Below are positions 8,728 to 18,087 of a stretch of 64,000 nucleotides of DNA, one piece after another; position 1 is the stretch's first letter, and each line of letters opens with the position of its first letter. The notes under the pieces were generated by a model that worked only from the letters and a program-made list of their open reading frames with translations, made no database searches and was not told the DNA's origin. Source of the stretch: Haliscomenobacter sp040401995. Its GTDB lineage: Bacteria > Bacteroidota > Bacteroidia > Chitinophagales > Saprospiraceae. Where the stretch lies: positions 1 to 64,000 of the forward strand of contig JBBANM010000018.1 in assembly GCA_040401995.1 (NCBI GenBank), written 5' to 3'. The translations under genes were made by a program, and so were the position numbers.

Positions 8728-9393
8728 ATGGCACATAAGAAAGGTGTAGGTAGTTCCGATAACGGCCGCGATAGTAAAAGTAAGCGCCTTGGCGTGAAAT
8801 TATTCGGTGGTCAGTATGCCAAAGCAGGTAACATTTTGATTCGTCAGCGCGGTACTAAATTCCACGCTGGTGAAAACGTATACCTAAGCCGCGATTTTAC
8901 CATCCATGCTGCAATTGAAGGCACGGTTGAGTTTACGCGTTCAAAAAAGGATCGGGTTTTTGTTAACATCAGACCTTTGGTGAAAAAGAATGGCAGCCCA
9001 CTTCCTGAATTATCGGTATCAACTGATGTTCCAGAAGTTTTGGACGTTCCAACTGCCAAGCCAGTTGAAGTAGAAGTTCCTGTTTCAGTTGCTCCTACTG
9101 TTGATTCCACCACTTTTGCCTTTGCAGGCAAAAAATGGAAGATGAACGACCTTAAAATCGTTGAAGGTATTGGTCCAAAAATCGAGGAATTGATGCACGC
9201 TGCAGGCATTACTACTTGGGCTGAATTGGCTGAAGCTGATTTGGACAAGTTGAATGCAATCCTCGACGAAGCAGGTTCTCGTTACCGCATCCACGACCCA
9301 GGTACTTGGGCAAAACAAGCTCAGCTAGCTAACGATGGCGCTTGGGATGAATTACAAGCTTATCAAGACCACCTTAAAGGCGGCAAAGAATAA
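8728..9393 (+). CDS. rpmA: 50S ribosomal protein L27 with C-terminal helix-hairpin-helix domain
   Basis: Residues 1-88 are a complete L27 (MAHKKGVGSSDNGRDSKSKR, LGVKLFGG, 'IRQRGTKFHAGENVYLSRDFTIHA'). L27 is normally about 85 residues. Here it continues through a Val/Pro-rich linker (about 95-128) into a 90-residue domain with 'LKIVEGIGPKIEELMHAAGI' at about 142-161 and 'IHDPGTWAKQAQLA'. That is the helix-hairpin-helix type often called DUF4332-like. The fusion is continuous in frame and there is no stop between the parts. The extension would project from the ribosome near the peptidyl-transferase region or its surface; its purpose is unknown. It is co-transcribed with rplU. Confidence 0.92.
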   Translation: MAHKKGVGSSDNGRDSKSKRLGVKLFGGQYAKAGNILIRQRGTKFHAGENVYLSRDFTIHAAIEGTVEFTRSKKDRVFVNIRPLVKKNGSPLPELSVSTDVPEVLDVPTAKPVEVEVPVSVAPTVDSTTFAFAGKKWKMNDLKIVEGIGPKIEELMHAAGITTWAELAEADLDKLNAILDEAGSRYRIHDPGTWAKQAQLANDGAWDELQAYQDHLKGGKE

Positions 9394-9419
9394 TCCAAGG
9401 ATATAATTTATTGTATAGA

Positions 9420-9448
9420 ATGGGGCGGAGTAATCTGCCCCATTTCTC
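9420..9448 (+). terminator. Hairpin after rpmA
   Basis: ATGGGGC at 9420-9426 pairs with GCCCCAT at 9437-9443, followed by a weak T-rich tract. It is placed for termination of rplU-rpmA ahead of the convergent BatE-like gene. Confidence 0.55.
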
Positions 9449-9512
9449 GTCATAATATTTTAGTTTTCATAGCTTTATAATTGGCCCTACCTCCTCAAAG
9501 AGATAGGGTTTT

Positions 9513-10271
9513 TTATTGGATTAGCCCCACTCCCGAGGCCGCAATCCATCCGCTATCACCATTGTACAAATGCACTTTGTACCAATCCGCCAATTCGTCG
9601 TCTAGGTATACCTTGGTCCCTTCGTGGAGTTTACGAGCCACTGCACTCGCCGTTTCCGGAGCGCGTTTGAGCGGGATTTCCGTTTTTAAAACAATCGCTG
9701 CTCTTTTCAAATACCTGTTCCGATAACTAAACCCGCCGGGTAAAAAAAGCAACACTGCCAACAAGGTCAACCCTACCCCACCAAAGAAACCTATCCGTCG
9801 CTGGGTTCTATCCTTTCCCAATCGCCAAATCAATAAACCCAATATCCCCAACCACCAAGCTCCCAATCCTGCTTGTAGCCATTGGTTGCTGGATAATACC
9901 CACTGAGGATTAAAAAACCATTCCCACCACTGCGGATCGGTAGTTTCGTCTAGTTGATCAACCAGTTGGGAACGCAGTAGGGTTAAATTGTTTCGCGCAG
10001 CCGCATACCCATTATCGCGCAATAAAGCTTTTTCATAGCATAACGCCGCTTTACCCTTTTCTTTGAGCTTGAAGTAGCTATTGCCTAAATTGAAATACAG
10101 CCCTGCATCATCATATCCCCCAGCGATCAATTGTTGATATTCAGCTATCGCAGAAACAAAATCACCCTGTTGATAGGACTTTAAAGCTTGGGTAAGTTGG
10201 GCATTGGGGGCTTGGGCGCCACTGTATACTCCCCAACAAAGCAGGATGCACAAAAACCAGTAACCTTTCAT
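9513..10271 (-). CDS. BatE-like TPR and SH3-domain membrane protein
   Basis: A signal peptide (MKGYWFLCILLCWGVYSGAQA) is followed by TPR repeats at about residues 28-100 (ALKSYQQGDFVSAIAEYQQL, AGLYFNLGNSYFKLKEKGKA, ALCYEKALLRDNGYAAARNN), two membrane segments at about 135-180, and a C-terminal bacterial SH3 domain of about 60 residues. This is the architecture of BatE of the Bacteroidota aerotolerance (Bat) operon. No batA-batD genes are adjacent, so it is an orphan here, and the assignment is by architecture only. It starts 22 bases downstream of the OstA-like stop on the same strand, suggesting co-transcription. Confidence 0.7.
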   Translation of the reverse strand: MKGYWFLCILLCWGVYSGAQAPNAQLTQALKSYQQGDFVSAIAEYQQLIAGGYDDAGLYFNLGNSYFKLKEKGKAALCYEKALLRDNGYAAARNNLTLLRSQLVDQLDETTDPQWWEWFFNPQWVLSSNQWLQAGLGAWWLGILGLLIWRLGKDRTQRRIGFFGGVGLTLLAVLLFLPGGFSYRNRYLKRAAIVLKTEIPLKRAPETASAVARKLHEGTKVYLDDELADWYKVHLYNGDSGWIAASGVGLIQ

Positions 10272-10293
10272 TTGTTTTCCAAAATTAAGTATA

Positions 10294-12435
10294 TCAACGA
10301 TTTAGATTGAGTTGTGGCGGAGATGGCGCAGCTACCATTATTTTTTTGGTCATGAAAATATCGGCCCGCGTTCTTGGGCGTTGCTCTGTTTCCCACCGAA
10401 AGCCGCCTAGTTTTAGTTTTTCATGATCCGCCTTGCGCATCGGGGTAAGCACCGCTTTGGGAGTGGTGATAAAGGTGATTTTTCGAATCTGGTTGCCAGG
10501 GTCAATCCGGATCACCATTTCGCTACACGATGTTTTGTTCACCCCCACATAGGCGCCTTTGTCGTCTTTGATGTAGTAGACCACCTCGGCATTGCCATAA
10601 CTATCCATGCGCCGCAAACTGCCGTCGTAAAAACGGGCTACAATGTTTCGCCCTTTAATCTGGTTGTAATATTCGCCGTCGGTTTGGTTGATGATCAAAG
10701 CGTTGGAACGCATCAAAATGCGGTCGATTTTTTTATTGCTCAACAATACTTTCAGGGTGTCCGCGGTAAACTGACTTGTGTCCGACCAAATCACCGGTTT
10801 TTTGTAAAACGTGAACAGCGAGTCGAGCGAAGAATAAGCCAGGGAGTCGCTTACCGCCTGAAAGTTTTTCTTATAAATCCGCACATTATGATAGGCCAAC
10901 AAAATCCGATTGCTGTCTTTTTGGATGGTATCCCGTTTTGCAATGGCGGTATTGGATCGGCGTTTTTTTGCCGCATCTTGCAGCGTGGGGATATGAGTCA
11001 GGGAATCGATTTTTGCCACCATTCGCAAAGTCGCCATTTTTTGCTGCGCCTCAGCCGATACCGTATCGCGGTATACCAAAAGTCCGATGCCATTATTCCG
11101 ATCTTCCACTATCTTTTTAGCCCGCGCAATGCTGTCTTGTTTTGCCTTGGATTGGACGATAGGGCGAAAAGAGATTAGCGTATCCGCCGAAAGGAACATC
11201 GAATCTTGATCCACCAAGGAAATCATTTCCGGCCGCCCCTTGATACCGCCGGATGCTTTGAGGTAATCGGTATCTTTATTGTACAAGGCCTTGGCGCATT
11301 CGATGGATACCTTGCCCGAGGTATCTTGCCAAAAAACGTTACCCGTGGCCAACCCAACGCCGGTTTGGTCACCAAAGTCTACTTGATCGGCGAGTAAAAT
11401 CTGTGGTGGATTGCTGATCTTGGAACGACCACGCGTGGCAAAGGTGCTGGTTTTACGGTTATAGCGGATCACTTCCGAGGTGATGTCTTGCTTTTTTTCC
11501 TGGTACTTGGCTTGCCCACGCATGAAGAGGGTATCCTGCTGTTCATTGTATTGGATGTAATCGGCCAGCGCCAGTCGGGTTGTATCTTGAACCCGCGCTT
11601 TCCCATCTAAGGTATACAATTTTGTAGCCGCTTCGTAGCGAATGGTGTCAGCTTCAGCCTCCTGCAGGCCTTTGGTGTATTGGGCATTTTTGGCAAATTT
11701 TGCCACATTGTTGTTGGTATCGTAAAAACCGGCTTCGCAATAGATCTTGCTGCTATCGGTGGTGATCAGAGTTGGGCCATGGAAAAAAATGGTTTTGCTC
11801 TCGGTGTTGTATTTGAGGGTATCGGCTTTAAGTTTGAATTTGGCGTCCACCACTTTCACATCGTCTTCAAAATAGATTTCGTGCTGTTTGACGTAATAGA
11901 TGCCTTTTTTACTGGTCAACTGAGTAGAGTCATTGGCCAAAGTGGCGCCATTTTTATAGGTAGCTATCTTGTGCGCTACATCATAGTCAAGTCGGTTGGT
12001 GAACAAACGCTGTCCGTTGTTGTCGAGCACCACATCTCCGGTTAAATTCGACAACTTGGTAAGACCGTCGTATTCCGCTTGGTTGGAAAAAATGGTGAGC
12101 GAATCGCCTTGTTGAATGATTACGTGGCTGTAAGCATATACATAAACACCATTAACGATGATCGCCGAATCACAGGAAATAAACACACTGTCTTGTTTCA
12201 TCAAAACATGTCCCAGCAGTTTTTGAATGTCTTCTTTTTTCTGCTTGATTTCTTGCTGCATAACCCGCAAGTTATCAGCCCAGCGCACATCAACTCTTTT
12301 GGCGTTGGGATCTACTGGCGGCGGAGTTACAATAGCGGGTTGCTTCTGAGCGCTAAGCAAGGTAGCCATCCCAAAAATCAATACCGACAACCCTAACCAA
12401 TGCCGCCAATACAATGGCATATTTTGTTTTTTCAA
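10294..12435 (-). CDS. OstA-like (LptA/LptD-type) envelope protein
   Basis: This 713-residue protein has an N-terminal signal/anchor (LGLSVLIFGMATLLSA) followed by repeating OstA-type beta units: 'VFISCDSAIIVNGVYVYAYS', 'LTIFSNQAEYDGLTKLSNLT', 'QRLFTNRLDYDVAHKIATYK', 'LTSKKGIYYVKQHEIYFEDD', then similar units over most of the length. The repeats match the beta-jellyroll of LptA and the LptD N-domain, so a role in lipopolysaccharide or lipid transport across the periplasm is likely (inference). The C-terminal LptD barrel is not evident. The BatE-like gene follows directly downstream. Confidence 0.8.
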   Translation of the reverse strand: MKKQNMPLYWRHWLGLSVLIFGMATLLSAQKQPAIVTPPPVDPNAKRVDVRWADNLRVMQQEIKQKKEDIQKLLGHVLMKQDSVFISCDSAIIVNGVYVYAYSHVIIQQGDSLTIFSNQAEYDGLTKLSNLTGDVVLDNNGQRLFTNRLDYDVAHKIATYKNGATLANDSTQLTSKKGIYYVKQHEIYFEDDVKVVDAKFKLKADTLKYNTESKTIFFHGPTLITTDSSKIYCEAGFYDTNNNVAKFAKNAQYTKGLQEAEADTIRYEAATKLYTLDGKARVQDTTRLALADYIQYNEQQDTLFMRGQAKYQEKKQDITSEVIRYNRKTSTFATRGRSKISNPPQILLADQVDFGDQTGVGLATGNVFWQDTSGKVSIECAKALYNKDTDYLKASGGIKGRPEMISLVDQDSMFLSADTLISFRPIVQSKAKQDSIARAKKIVEDRNNGIGLLVYRDTVSAEAQQKMATLRMVAKIDSLTHIPTLQDAAKKRRSNTAIAKRDTIQKDSNRILLAYHNVRIYKKNFQAVSDSLAYSSLDSLFTFYKKPVIWSDTSQFTADTLKVLLSNKKIDRILMRSNALIINQTDGEYYNQIKGRNIVARFYDGSLRRMDSYGNAEVVYYIKDDKGAYVGVNKTSCSEMVIRIDPGNQIRKITFITTPKAVLTPMRKADHEKLKLGGFRWETEQRPRTRADIFMTKKIMVAAPSPPQLNLNR

Positions 12436-12465
12436 TGCACAAAAAATTGATCCTTCAAATTCAGT

Positions 12466-12622
12466 GAACGGTTAAACAATAAGTACTCCCTTTTGCCTTG
12501 CTCTTTCACCGCCACTCTTCCTATCTTTTTCGTTGCAATGCACCACATTGCGCCTCAAAAGATAGTCGATTGGCAGCAAAATAGCGGCGGCGAAAAAGCG
12601 ACCACTTATTATTCACCCGTTC
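12466..12622. repeat. MITE-like repeat, copy A (157 bp)
   Basis: The ends are imperfect terminal inverted repeats: left GAACGGTTAAACAATAAG at 12466, right (reverse complement) GAACGGGTGAATAATAAG. Inside is a nested dyad, CTATCTTTT / AAAAGATAG with GCAATG / CATTGC. A near-identical copy lies at 55939-56093 and a half copy at 43890-43937. It is non-coding and lies between the OstA-like gene and the oxidoreductase. Confidence 0.8.
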
Positions 12623-12687
12623 CCTAGACGCTTCCAAAACTAATAATGCTGCTTTCTTAACAGCTTCTTATGACTTCCAGCAGCATC

Positions 12688-13830
12688 CTATTCCAACAAC
12701 AACCGAGCCGCTTCTTCGCCTACCAAGGTTCCGATGGCCACGCCCATGCCGCCCATTCTGACGGCTACCGCCAAATGCGGCCCCAATTTCCGAATAATCG
12801 GCGATTTTTTGTCGCCTAATCCTAAAATTCCACTCCACCAAGCAGCTACTTCGGTTTTTTGGCCAGGTAAAATGACTTCTTGTAGCATACGTAACAGCGC
12901 TTCGCGGATCATAGTATTATCGCCAAACTGGTCGGTTTGCTCGGTTTGCGGGTCTAGATTACGACCGCCCCCCAGCAAAATGCGGCCATCAATGTTTCGA
13001 AAGTAAAAATACCCCCGGTCGTAATGAAAACTCCCCTCGAAAGGCAAATGTTCTACCGGTTTTGTAATCAGCACTTGGTTGCGGGCGGGCGTCACTTCCA
13101 ACTCAGGAAGCAAACGCTGGGCAAAACCATTGGTACACACCAGCAATTTTTCAAACGATAGTTCCCAACCATCCCCAGTTGTCAAGGTAACACCTGCGTT
13201 GGTTTGCTCCAATTGTTTAATTTCTAGACCGTTCACCACTCGGATACCCGCCGCCTGTGCTTTGTTCAACAAGTGTAGCATCATTTGGCCGGTGTGAATT
13301 TGCCCTTCGCTTTGATTGAGGATCAGCGATGCCGTATGTTGAAAACCAAAGTTTCCCAAGCGGTCAGTTGCCAATCGATAGGTATCGGAAAGTCCAGTAA
13401 TGCCCTGCATCCGGCGATTGAATCCTGGTATGGCATCCAAACAGGCTTCAAAAATAGCCTTTTCATCCGCCCGAAACAATTCATAACCACCCAATGGCTC
13501 ATAGCGCAACGCTTGGTCGCCAATTTTTTCCCGCAAACGCCGTAGGCCTTGGTATCTTCTTGCTACCAAATCCCAAACTGCCGTTTCCTCCATTCGGGTT
13601 AAATCATCCAAGAGCTCCGTTACACTACCAAAACAGGCGAAACCAGCGTTGCGGGTGCTAGCGCCCGCCGGTAACGGACCGCGCTCAATCACCATAATGC
13701 GGAGCGAGGGATCCATGGCATGGAGTTCCAAAGCGGCGTTGAGCCCTACGATGCCGCTCCCCAACACTGCTACCTGAAAGTCTTTGAAGAAAGACTGCTG
13801 CTCCCAATAACTTAAATGATATGCGGTCAT
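12688..13830 (-). CDS. FAD-dependent oxidoreductase (DAO/glycine-oxidase family)
   Basis: The 380-residue protein has an N-terminal Rossmann dinucleotide motif 'VAVLGSGIVGLNAALEL' at about residue 21, then 'VIERGPLPAGASTRNAGFACFGS', an RxxR-like 'YQGLRRLREKIG', a second FAD segment 'LLVCTNGFAQRLLPEL', and a C-terminal 'LGPHLAVAVRMGGMGVAIGTLVGEEAARLLL'. This is the D-amino-acid oxidase-like family that oxidises secondary or primary amines with flavin. The specific substrate cannot be read. It is divergent from the DUF4293 gene and appears monocistronic. Confidence 0.85.
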   Translation of the reverse strand: MTAYHLSYWEQQSFFKDFQVAVLGSGIVGLNAALELHAMDPSLRIMVIERGPLPAGASTRNAGFACFGSVTELLDDLTRMEETAVWDLVARRYQGLRRLREKIGDQALRYEPLGGYELFRADEKAIFEACLDAIPGFNRRMQGITGLSDTYRLATDRLGNFGFQHTASLILNQSEGQIHTGQMMLHLLNKAQAAGIRVVNGLEIKQLEQTNAGVTLTTGDGWELSFEKLLVCTNGFAQRLLPELEVTPARNQVLITKPVEHLPFEGSFHYDRGYFYFRNIDGRILLGGGRNLDPQTEQTDQFGDNTMIREALLRMLQEVILPGQKTEVAAWWSGILGLGDKKSPIIRKLGPHLAVAVRMGGMGVAIGTLVGEEAARLLLE

Positions 13831-13905
13831 AGTGAATGAAGTGGACGTAATAATAATGATGAATAAATTAACCGTTCCATGTAAATTAGCGCAAAATTGC
13901 TAAAT

Positions 13906-14346
13906 ATGATCCAAAGAATTCAATCCATTTTTTTGCTCCTTGGCGGGGGCGCTTTTTTGAGTTTGCTGGCCTTGCCCTTTGCAACTACTGCTAAACCAGT
14001 GGCCACCTCGGCTTTTTTTGCCGATAGCGCCTATACCATTCAAGACAATATCGGTTTAATGGTGCTTTTTATTGGTGCCGGCGCGTTAGCCATCATTGGG
14101 ATTTTCCTATTCAACAACCGACAACTGCAAATGCGCTTGACCATATTTTCAGCCATCGCAGCCATCATTGGGATTGTTTTGACGGTTCTTTTTTTTCTAC
14201 AAAATAGCAACAGCGCTGGCAATCAACCCATTAATGACGGACTTGGCGTGTATCTAACTCCGGTGGGATTGGCGTTGATCTTTTTGGCGTATCGTTTTAT
14301 CAATAAAGATGATCAAACGGTAAAATCGATGGATCGTTTGCGGTAG
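13906..14346 (+). CDS. DUF4293-family membrane protein
   Basis: The ATG at 13906 gives MIQRIQSIFLLLGGGAFLSL; the 'MIQRIQS(I/L)(F/Y)LLL' opening is characteristic of DUF4293, a small Bacteroidota family. Four membrane segments follow at about residues 8-28, 50-70, 80-100 and 115-135, with an exposed loop after the first (ATTAKPVATSAFFADSAYTI). A TTG three codons upstream is in frame but less likely as the start. Function is unknown. Confidence 0.75.
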   Translation: MIQRIQSIFLLLGGGAFLSLLALPFATTAKPVATSAFFADSAYTIQDNIGLMVLFIGAGALAIIGIFLFNNRQLQMRLTIFSAIAAIIGIVLTVLFFLQNSNSAGNQPINDGLGVYLTPVGLALIFLAYRFINKDDQTVKSMDRLR

Positions 14347-14403
14347 GCAGGAAATTTGAAAAAAAAGGAAAGCGCTTATCCAGTAAAAATGCTCGATAAG
14401 CGC

Positions 14404-14622
14404 TTGTAACTATCCAGGCGCTATCTTATTCCCGAAGGGAATGTATATTTATAGCACGGTCTAGGGTCTTTTTTCAAAATCCCGAAGGGATTATATGTTT
14501 ATCCTTGGCATAAAGAAGATAAACATATAATCCCTTCGGGATTTTGAAAATAATGGTACTATGTACTATAAACATACATTCCCTTCGGGAATCTTAAGGG
14601 CGGTTAGATAGTTCTAGGCGCT
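14404..14622. repeat. Long palindromic dispersed repeat, copy 1
   Basis: The core is a perfect 33-bp inverted repeat (14471-14503 and 14518-14550) with a 14-nt loop. Outer arms carry ATTCCCGAAGGGAATG and its counterpart near 14577-14592, and the ends carry TAACTATCCAGGCGC / a related right end. A second copy in inverted orientation is at 19378-19582. This fills most of the gap between the DUF4293 gene and the 14739 gene; the rest is A/T-rich and holds the promoter of the latter. Confidence 0.85.
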
Positions 14623-14738
14623 TTTAATTTAAGCCTAAATATTGATTTTACATCTTCCCTTTCCAGTATAAAATTTTAAAAAATAGAAATTTAGTTGCTT
14701 GATCAAAAGTAATTTCTAATTTTGAAAAAATTTTCCAT

Positions 14739-15278
14739 TTGAAAAGGCTTTATTCCATATTGCTGCTCCTCGCTTTTCTCTATGACACCATGGGGCACTA
14801 TGTGGTATTTGCCATCCAGCAAATGGAATTAAATCGGGAATTATCAAAGTTAAAAGAGGTCGTTTCCGATGATGAGCTGCAGGTTTTGAAAGTACCCGTT
14901 CTTTTGTACCACCAGGCCGACCGCGACTTAGAACCAGTGGAAGGCCAGTTTGAATACAAAGACACTTTGTTTCAAATGGTGAAGCAAAAATTGCAAAACG
15001 ATACGCTTTACGTCTACTGCCACAAATACAAAAAGACTCAAGTCATCCATAACGATCTGGCCAAAAGCATCAAAGATCGGCTGATCGACATCAGCGAGCA
15101 CTCGGGCAACCACAAAAACCCGCTCAAGAACTACATCAAGAAATTTGTTCCTTATACTGATTTCGCTTTAGTAGCCATTACCCAACCCTTAGAAGTACGC
15201 GTTTCCATTGCTACTTCTGCTGCTGATTTCAGCTCCCTGAAGCCTGAGATCGACTCTCCTCCTCCCGAATTGGGATAA
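14739..15278 (+). CDS. Hypothetical exported/membrane-anchored protein
   Basis: The frame starts with TTG (MKRLYSILLLLAFLYDTMGHYVVFAIQ), giving an uncleaved-looking N-terminal hydrophobic segment, and runs 179 residues. The remainder has an alternating 'YKDTLFQMVKQKLQNDTLYVYCHKYKKTQVIHN' pattern, a single Cys, and a Pro-rich tail (EIDSPPPELG). I do not recognise the family. It precedes the TonB receptor by 479 bases on the same strand within the repeat-bounded island, so a role linked to that transport system is possible but unproven. The start codon is uncertain. Confidence 0.55.
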   Translation: MKRLYSILLLLAFLYDTMGHYVVFAIQQMELNRELSKLKEVVSDDELQVLKVPVLLYHQADRDLEPVEGQFEYKDTLFQMVKQKLQNDTLYVYCHKYKKTQVIHNDLAKSIKDRLIDISEHSGNHKNPLKNYIKKFVPYTDFALVAITQPLEVRVSIATSAADFSSLKPEIDSPPPELG

Positions 15279-15757
15279 TCCTTCTTTTTTTTGACCTTAT
15301 CAAACTGGTAATTTAGTTATTGCCAATATACTGCGCATTTACCATCATGATCCTTTGTTTCAAATGATGGGACAGTATAAATTGATAGGATTTAACGCCG
15401 ATATTTTGGATTTCAACGACTTATTTTTGAGCCGCAATGTGATAGCATTGTACCAAAAAAAATAAGAAAACTGAACTTTAAGAGATCAAGTTGAAAATAT
15501 CGATTTATTAGGTTTAACTACTTATCAATAGCATTGCTTTGGTCAGCAAAATTATTGCATTAAAAATCAACAGATTAAATCAATTCAGGACACCATCCTG
15601 TCCTTTTATTGAAAAGTTGATTCATGTCAAGCATTTGAACTTGTACCATCCGAGAAAACGAACAGTGATCGGAGCAAGAACTTTTGCTTGAGAAAAAAAC
15701 AATAAAAATGAGCAAAGGCTTGCTCATTGTCCCATTTTTAAATTTTAAACCATCATC
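15279..15757. other. Intergenic region upstream of TonB receptor
   Basis: It contains a hairpin AGGACA / TGTCCT at 15587-15604 followed by TTTT, which may terminate the upstream gene, and a dyad ATGAGCAAAGGCTTGCTCAT at 15708-15727 about 30 bases before the TonB receptor start, which may be an operator or leader hairpin. A 56-codon stretch without stops (15295-15465) lacks a good start and may be a decayed gene fragment. Confidence 0.45.
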
Positions 15758-17956
15758 ATGAATACTAGCAATTTCATAGTAATCATGGGTATTCTGCTCA
15801 TGATTACAACTGCTAATGCCCAAAATACATCTTCTGACTCCATTCGTTCTCTCCAGCTCAAACAAGTGACCGTTAAGGGTTATCGCAATCAACAACGCTT
15901 GTTGGGGCAACTACCGGATGTGCAGGGAACATACCTCAATGCAGGTAAGAAAAACGAAGCCATCAATGTACAAGAATTGCCGGCCAACTTAACCGAAAAA
16001 ACGGCTCGACAAATCTTTGCCAAAATACCCGGCGCTTTTGTGTACGACATGGATGGCTCCGGCAACCAGATCAACATTGCTACTCGCGGATTAGACCCAC
16101 ACCGCAGTTGGGAATACAACATTCGTCAAAACGGCGTAGTCATCAATTCGGATCTGTACGGTTATCCAGCAAGCCATTACAGCATGCCCATGGAATCCAT
16201 TGAACGCATTGAAATGGTGCGAGGTTCTGCGGCTTTGCAATACGGCGCTACGTTTGGCGGTATGATCAACTACGTCACCAAACAGGCCGACACTACCCGC
16301 CGTTTTTCTTTTGAAAGCATCAATGCCGGCGGTTCATTTGGGTTGGCCAGTACCTACAATGCCATTGGTGGAAAAATTGGCAAATTCCAATATTATGCCT
16401 ATGCCCAATACCGGCAATCGGATGGATATCGCAACAATGGTAGATCACAAGCCAATGCCCAATTTGCCCGTTTGCAATACGATTTTTCGAAAAAATTCAT
16501 GGCGCGGGTCGAGTTTGGGCGCAGCAATTACCGCTACCGTTTGCCTGGCCCTTTGACCGATAGCCTATTTTACGCTGATCCGCGACAAGCAACGCGGAGC
16601 CGCAACTATTATCAGCCTGATATTTACGTGCCTTCGATTACCTTGGAATGGAAAATCAATAAGCAAACCACGCTAAATCTTGTCACCTCGGCCGTATTGG
16701 GTACGCGCAGCAGTGTGTTGTTTGACAACTTTGCGAACATACCTGATAAAGTAATCGATCCTGTCAACAACTTATACAAATCCCGTTTTGTCGATATCGA
16801 TCAGTTTAATAGTTACACTTCTGAATTGCGTTTGCTGCACCATTATCAATTGGGTGGCCGATTGAAAAATGTGTTCGCCGGAGGAATGCGGTACATCAAT
16901 AACGACTTACATCGTCGGCAACGGGGGCCAGGTACGGGCGGTACAGATTATGACCTAAGCGTAACCGGCCCATTTGCCCGCGATTTGCATTATTTGACCC
17001 AAAACGTGGCTTTTTTTGCCGAAAACCTCATCTATCTGACGCCAAAATGGTCCATTTCGCCGGGAGTAAGGTTTGAGCAAGGAGTGACGCGCATGACCGG
17101 TTATTTAAGCTACCTTGACCCCGCAGAAGTACCCAATACCATCAAGCATCATTTCCCCTTGTTTGGTATCACTTCTGAATACAAACCCAATGCCCGCACC
17201 CGCATTTATGGCGGTATTGTGCAAGCGTATCGCCCGGCGTTGTTCAAAGACATCATCCCCACTTCCATTTTGGAAAGAGCCAATAAGAATCTAAAAGATG
17301 GCCAGGGTTACAATGCCGAATTGGGCATCAGTAGTTCTGTAGGCAACTGGTTGAAATTTGACATTACGCTGTTCCAATTACTGAACCAAAACCGCTTGGG
17401 CAATTCCCTGCTCACTGAAAATGGCAAAAGCTACATCTACAAAACCAATATTGGCAACAGCATGCACCGCGGGGTAGAATTTTACATGGAAGCCACCGCG
17501 ATCCAGCACCCCAACGGTTATATTTCGGTGTTTACCTCCACCAGTTATTTGAATGCGCGCTACCAAAACGCTTCCATAGCTGCGGGCGACAAAAACATCA
17601 ATATCAGTGGGAATCGAGTGGAAAGTGCGCCGCAATGGATCAGCAGGAATGGCTTGCAAATGGCTTACAAAAGCTTAGCGGCGGTTTTACAATACAGCTA
17701 CGTAGCCGCTACTTTTGCTGATCCTTTGAATACCGTAAAGCCCTCGGCCAATGGCGCGGTAGGACTCGTGCCTGCATATGGCATTTGGGATTTCAATTCT
17801 TCCTACCGTTTCAATTCGCGTTTTCAGCTAAAACTCAGCGTCAACAATTTGACGAATTTGCAATATTTCACCAAGCGGCCTTTGTTTTATCCCGGCCCGG
17901 GTATTTGGAGCTCGGATGGGAGAAGCGTAGTGGTGTCTTTTGGGATAAAAATTTAA
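15758..17956 (+). CDS. TonB-dependent outer-membrane receptor (FecA-like)
   Basis: The 732-residue protein has a signal peptide ending near 'ITTANAQ', then a plug domain with 'LKQVTVKGYR', 'TARQIFAKIPGAFVYDMDGSGNQINIATRGLDPHRSWEYNIRQNG', 'MESIERIEMVRGSAALQYGATFGGMINYVTK', and a 22-strand-type barrel ending in 'VVVSFGIKI'. The plug pattern is that of siderophore or ferric-citrate receptors of the FecA type. Substrate cannot be fixed from sequence. It has a same-length paralogue at 41646-43844. A DUF3179 membrane protein follows 131 bases downstream, probably in the same unit. Confidence 0.88.
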   Translation: MNTSNFIVIMGILLMITTANAQNTSSDSIRSLQLKQVTVKGYRNQQRLLGQLPDVQGTYLNAGKKNEAINVQELPANLTEKTARQIFAKIPGAFVYDMDGSGNQINIATRGLDPHRSWEYNIRQNGVVINSDLYGYPASHYSMPMESIERIEMVRGSAALQYGATFGGMINYVTKQADTTRRFSFESINAGGSFGLASTYNAIGGKIGKFQYYAYAQYRQSDGYRNNGRSQANAQFARLQYDFSKKFMARVEFGRSNYRYRLPGPLTDSLFYADPRQATRSRNYYQPDIYVPSITLEWKINKQTTLNLVTSAVLGTRSSVLFDNFANIPDKVIDPVNNLYKSRFVDIDQFNSYTSELRLLHHYQLGGRLKNVFAGGMRYINNDLHRRQRGPGTGGTDYDLSVTGPFARDLHYLTQNVAFFAENLIYLTPKWSISPGVRFEQGVTRMTGYLSYLDPAEVPNTIKHHFPLFGITSEYKPNARTRIYGGIVQAYRPALFKDIIPTSILERANKNLKDGQGYNAELGISSSVGNWLKFDITLFQLLNQNRLGNSLLTENGKSYIYKTNIGNSMHRGVEFYMEATAIQHPNGYISVFTSTSYLNARYQNASIAAGDKNINISGNRVESAPQWISRNGLQMAYKSLAAVLQYSYVAATFADPLNTVKPSANGAVGLVPAYGIWDFNSSYRFNSRFQLKLSVNNLTNLQYFTKRPLFYPGPGIWSSDGRSVVVSFGIKI

Positions 17957-18087
17957 TTCATGCGAATAATGGGTCAACGTTTATTAAATTTCAAAAGCAT
18001 AATAAACCTTGACCTACAATGCATTACAAGTCAATTTCCTAGACAATAGAACCCCATAATTCGCATAATACAGTTAAACCTAAAACA

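Noticed and set aside
8844..9248. Minus-strand 134-codon frame
   Set aside because: Antisense shadow of rpmA, whose L27 and HhH domains are clear.
10423..11178. Long plus-strand frame (251 codons)
   Set aside because: It is antisense to the OstA-like gene, whose repeated domain is well supported; no start context or homology pattern.
15295..15465. 56-codon open stretch ending QKK-stop
   Set aside because: It has no start codon of good quality and no recognisable family; it may be a gene fragment but is kept only as a note.
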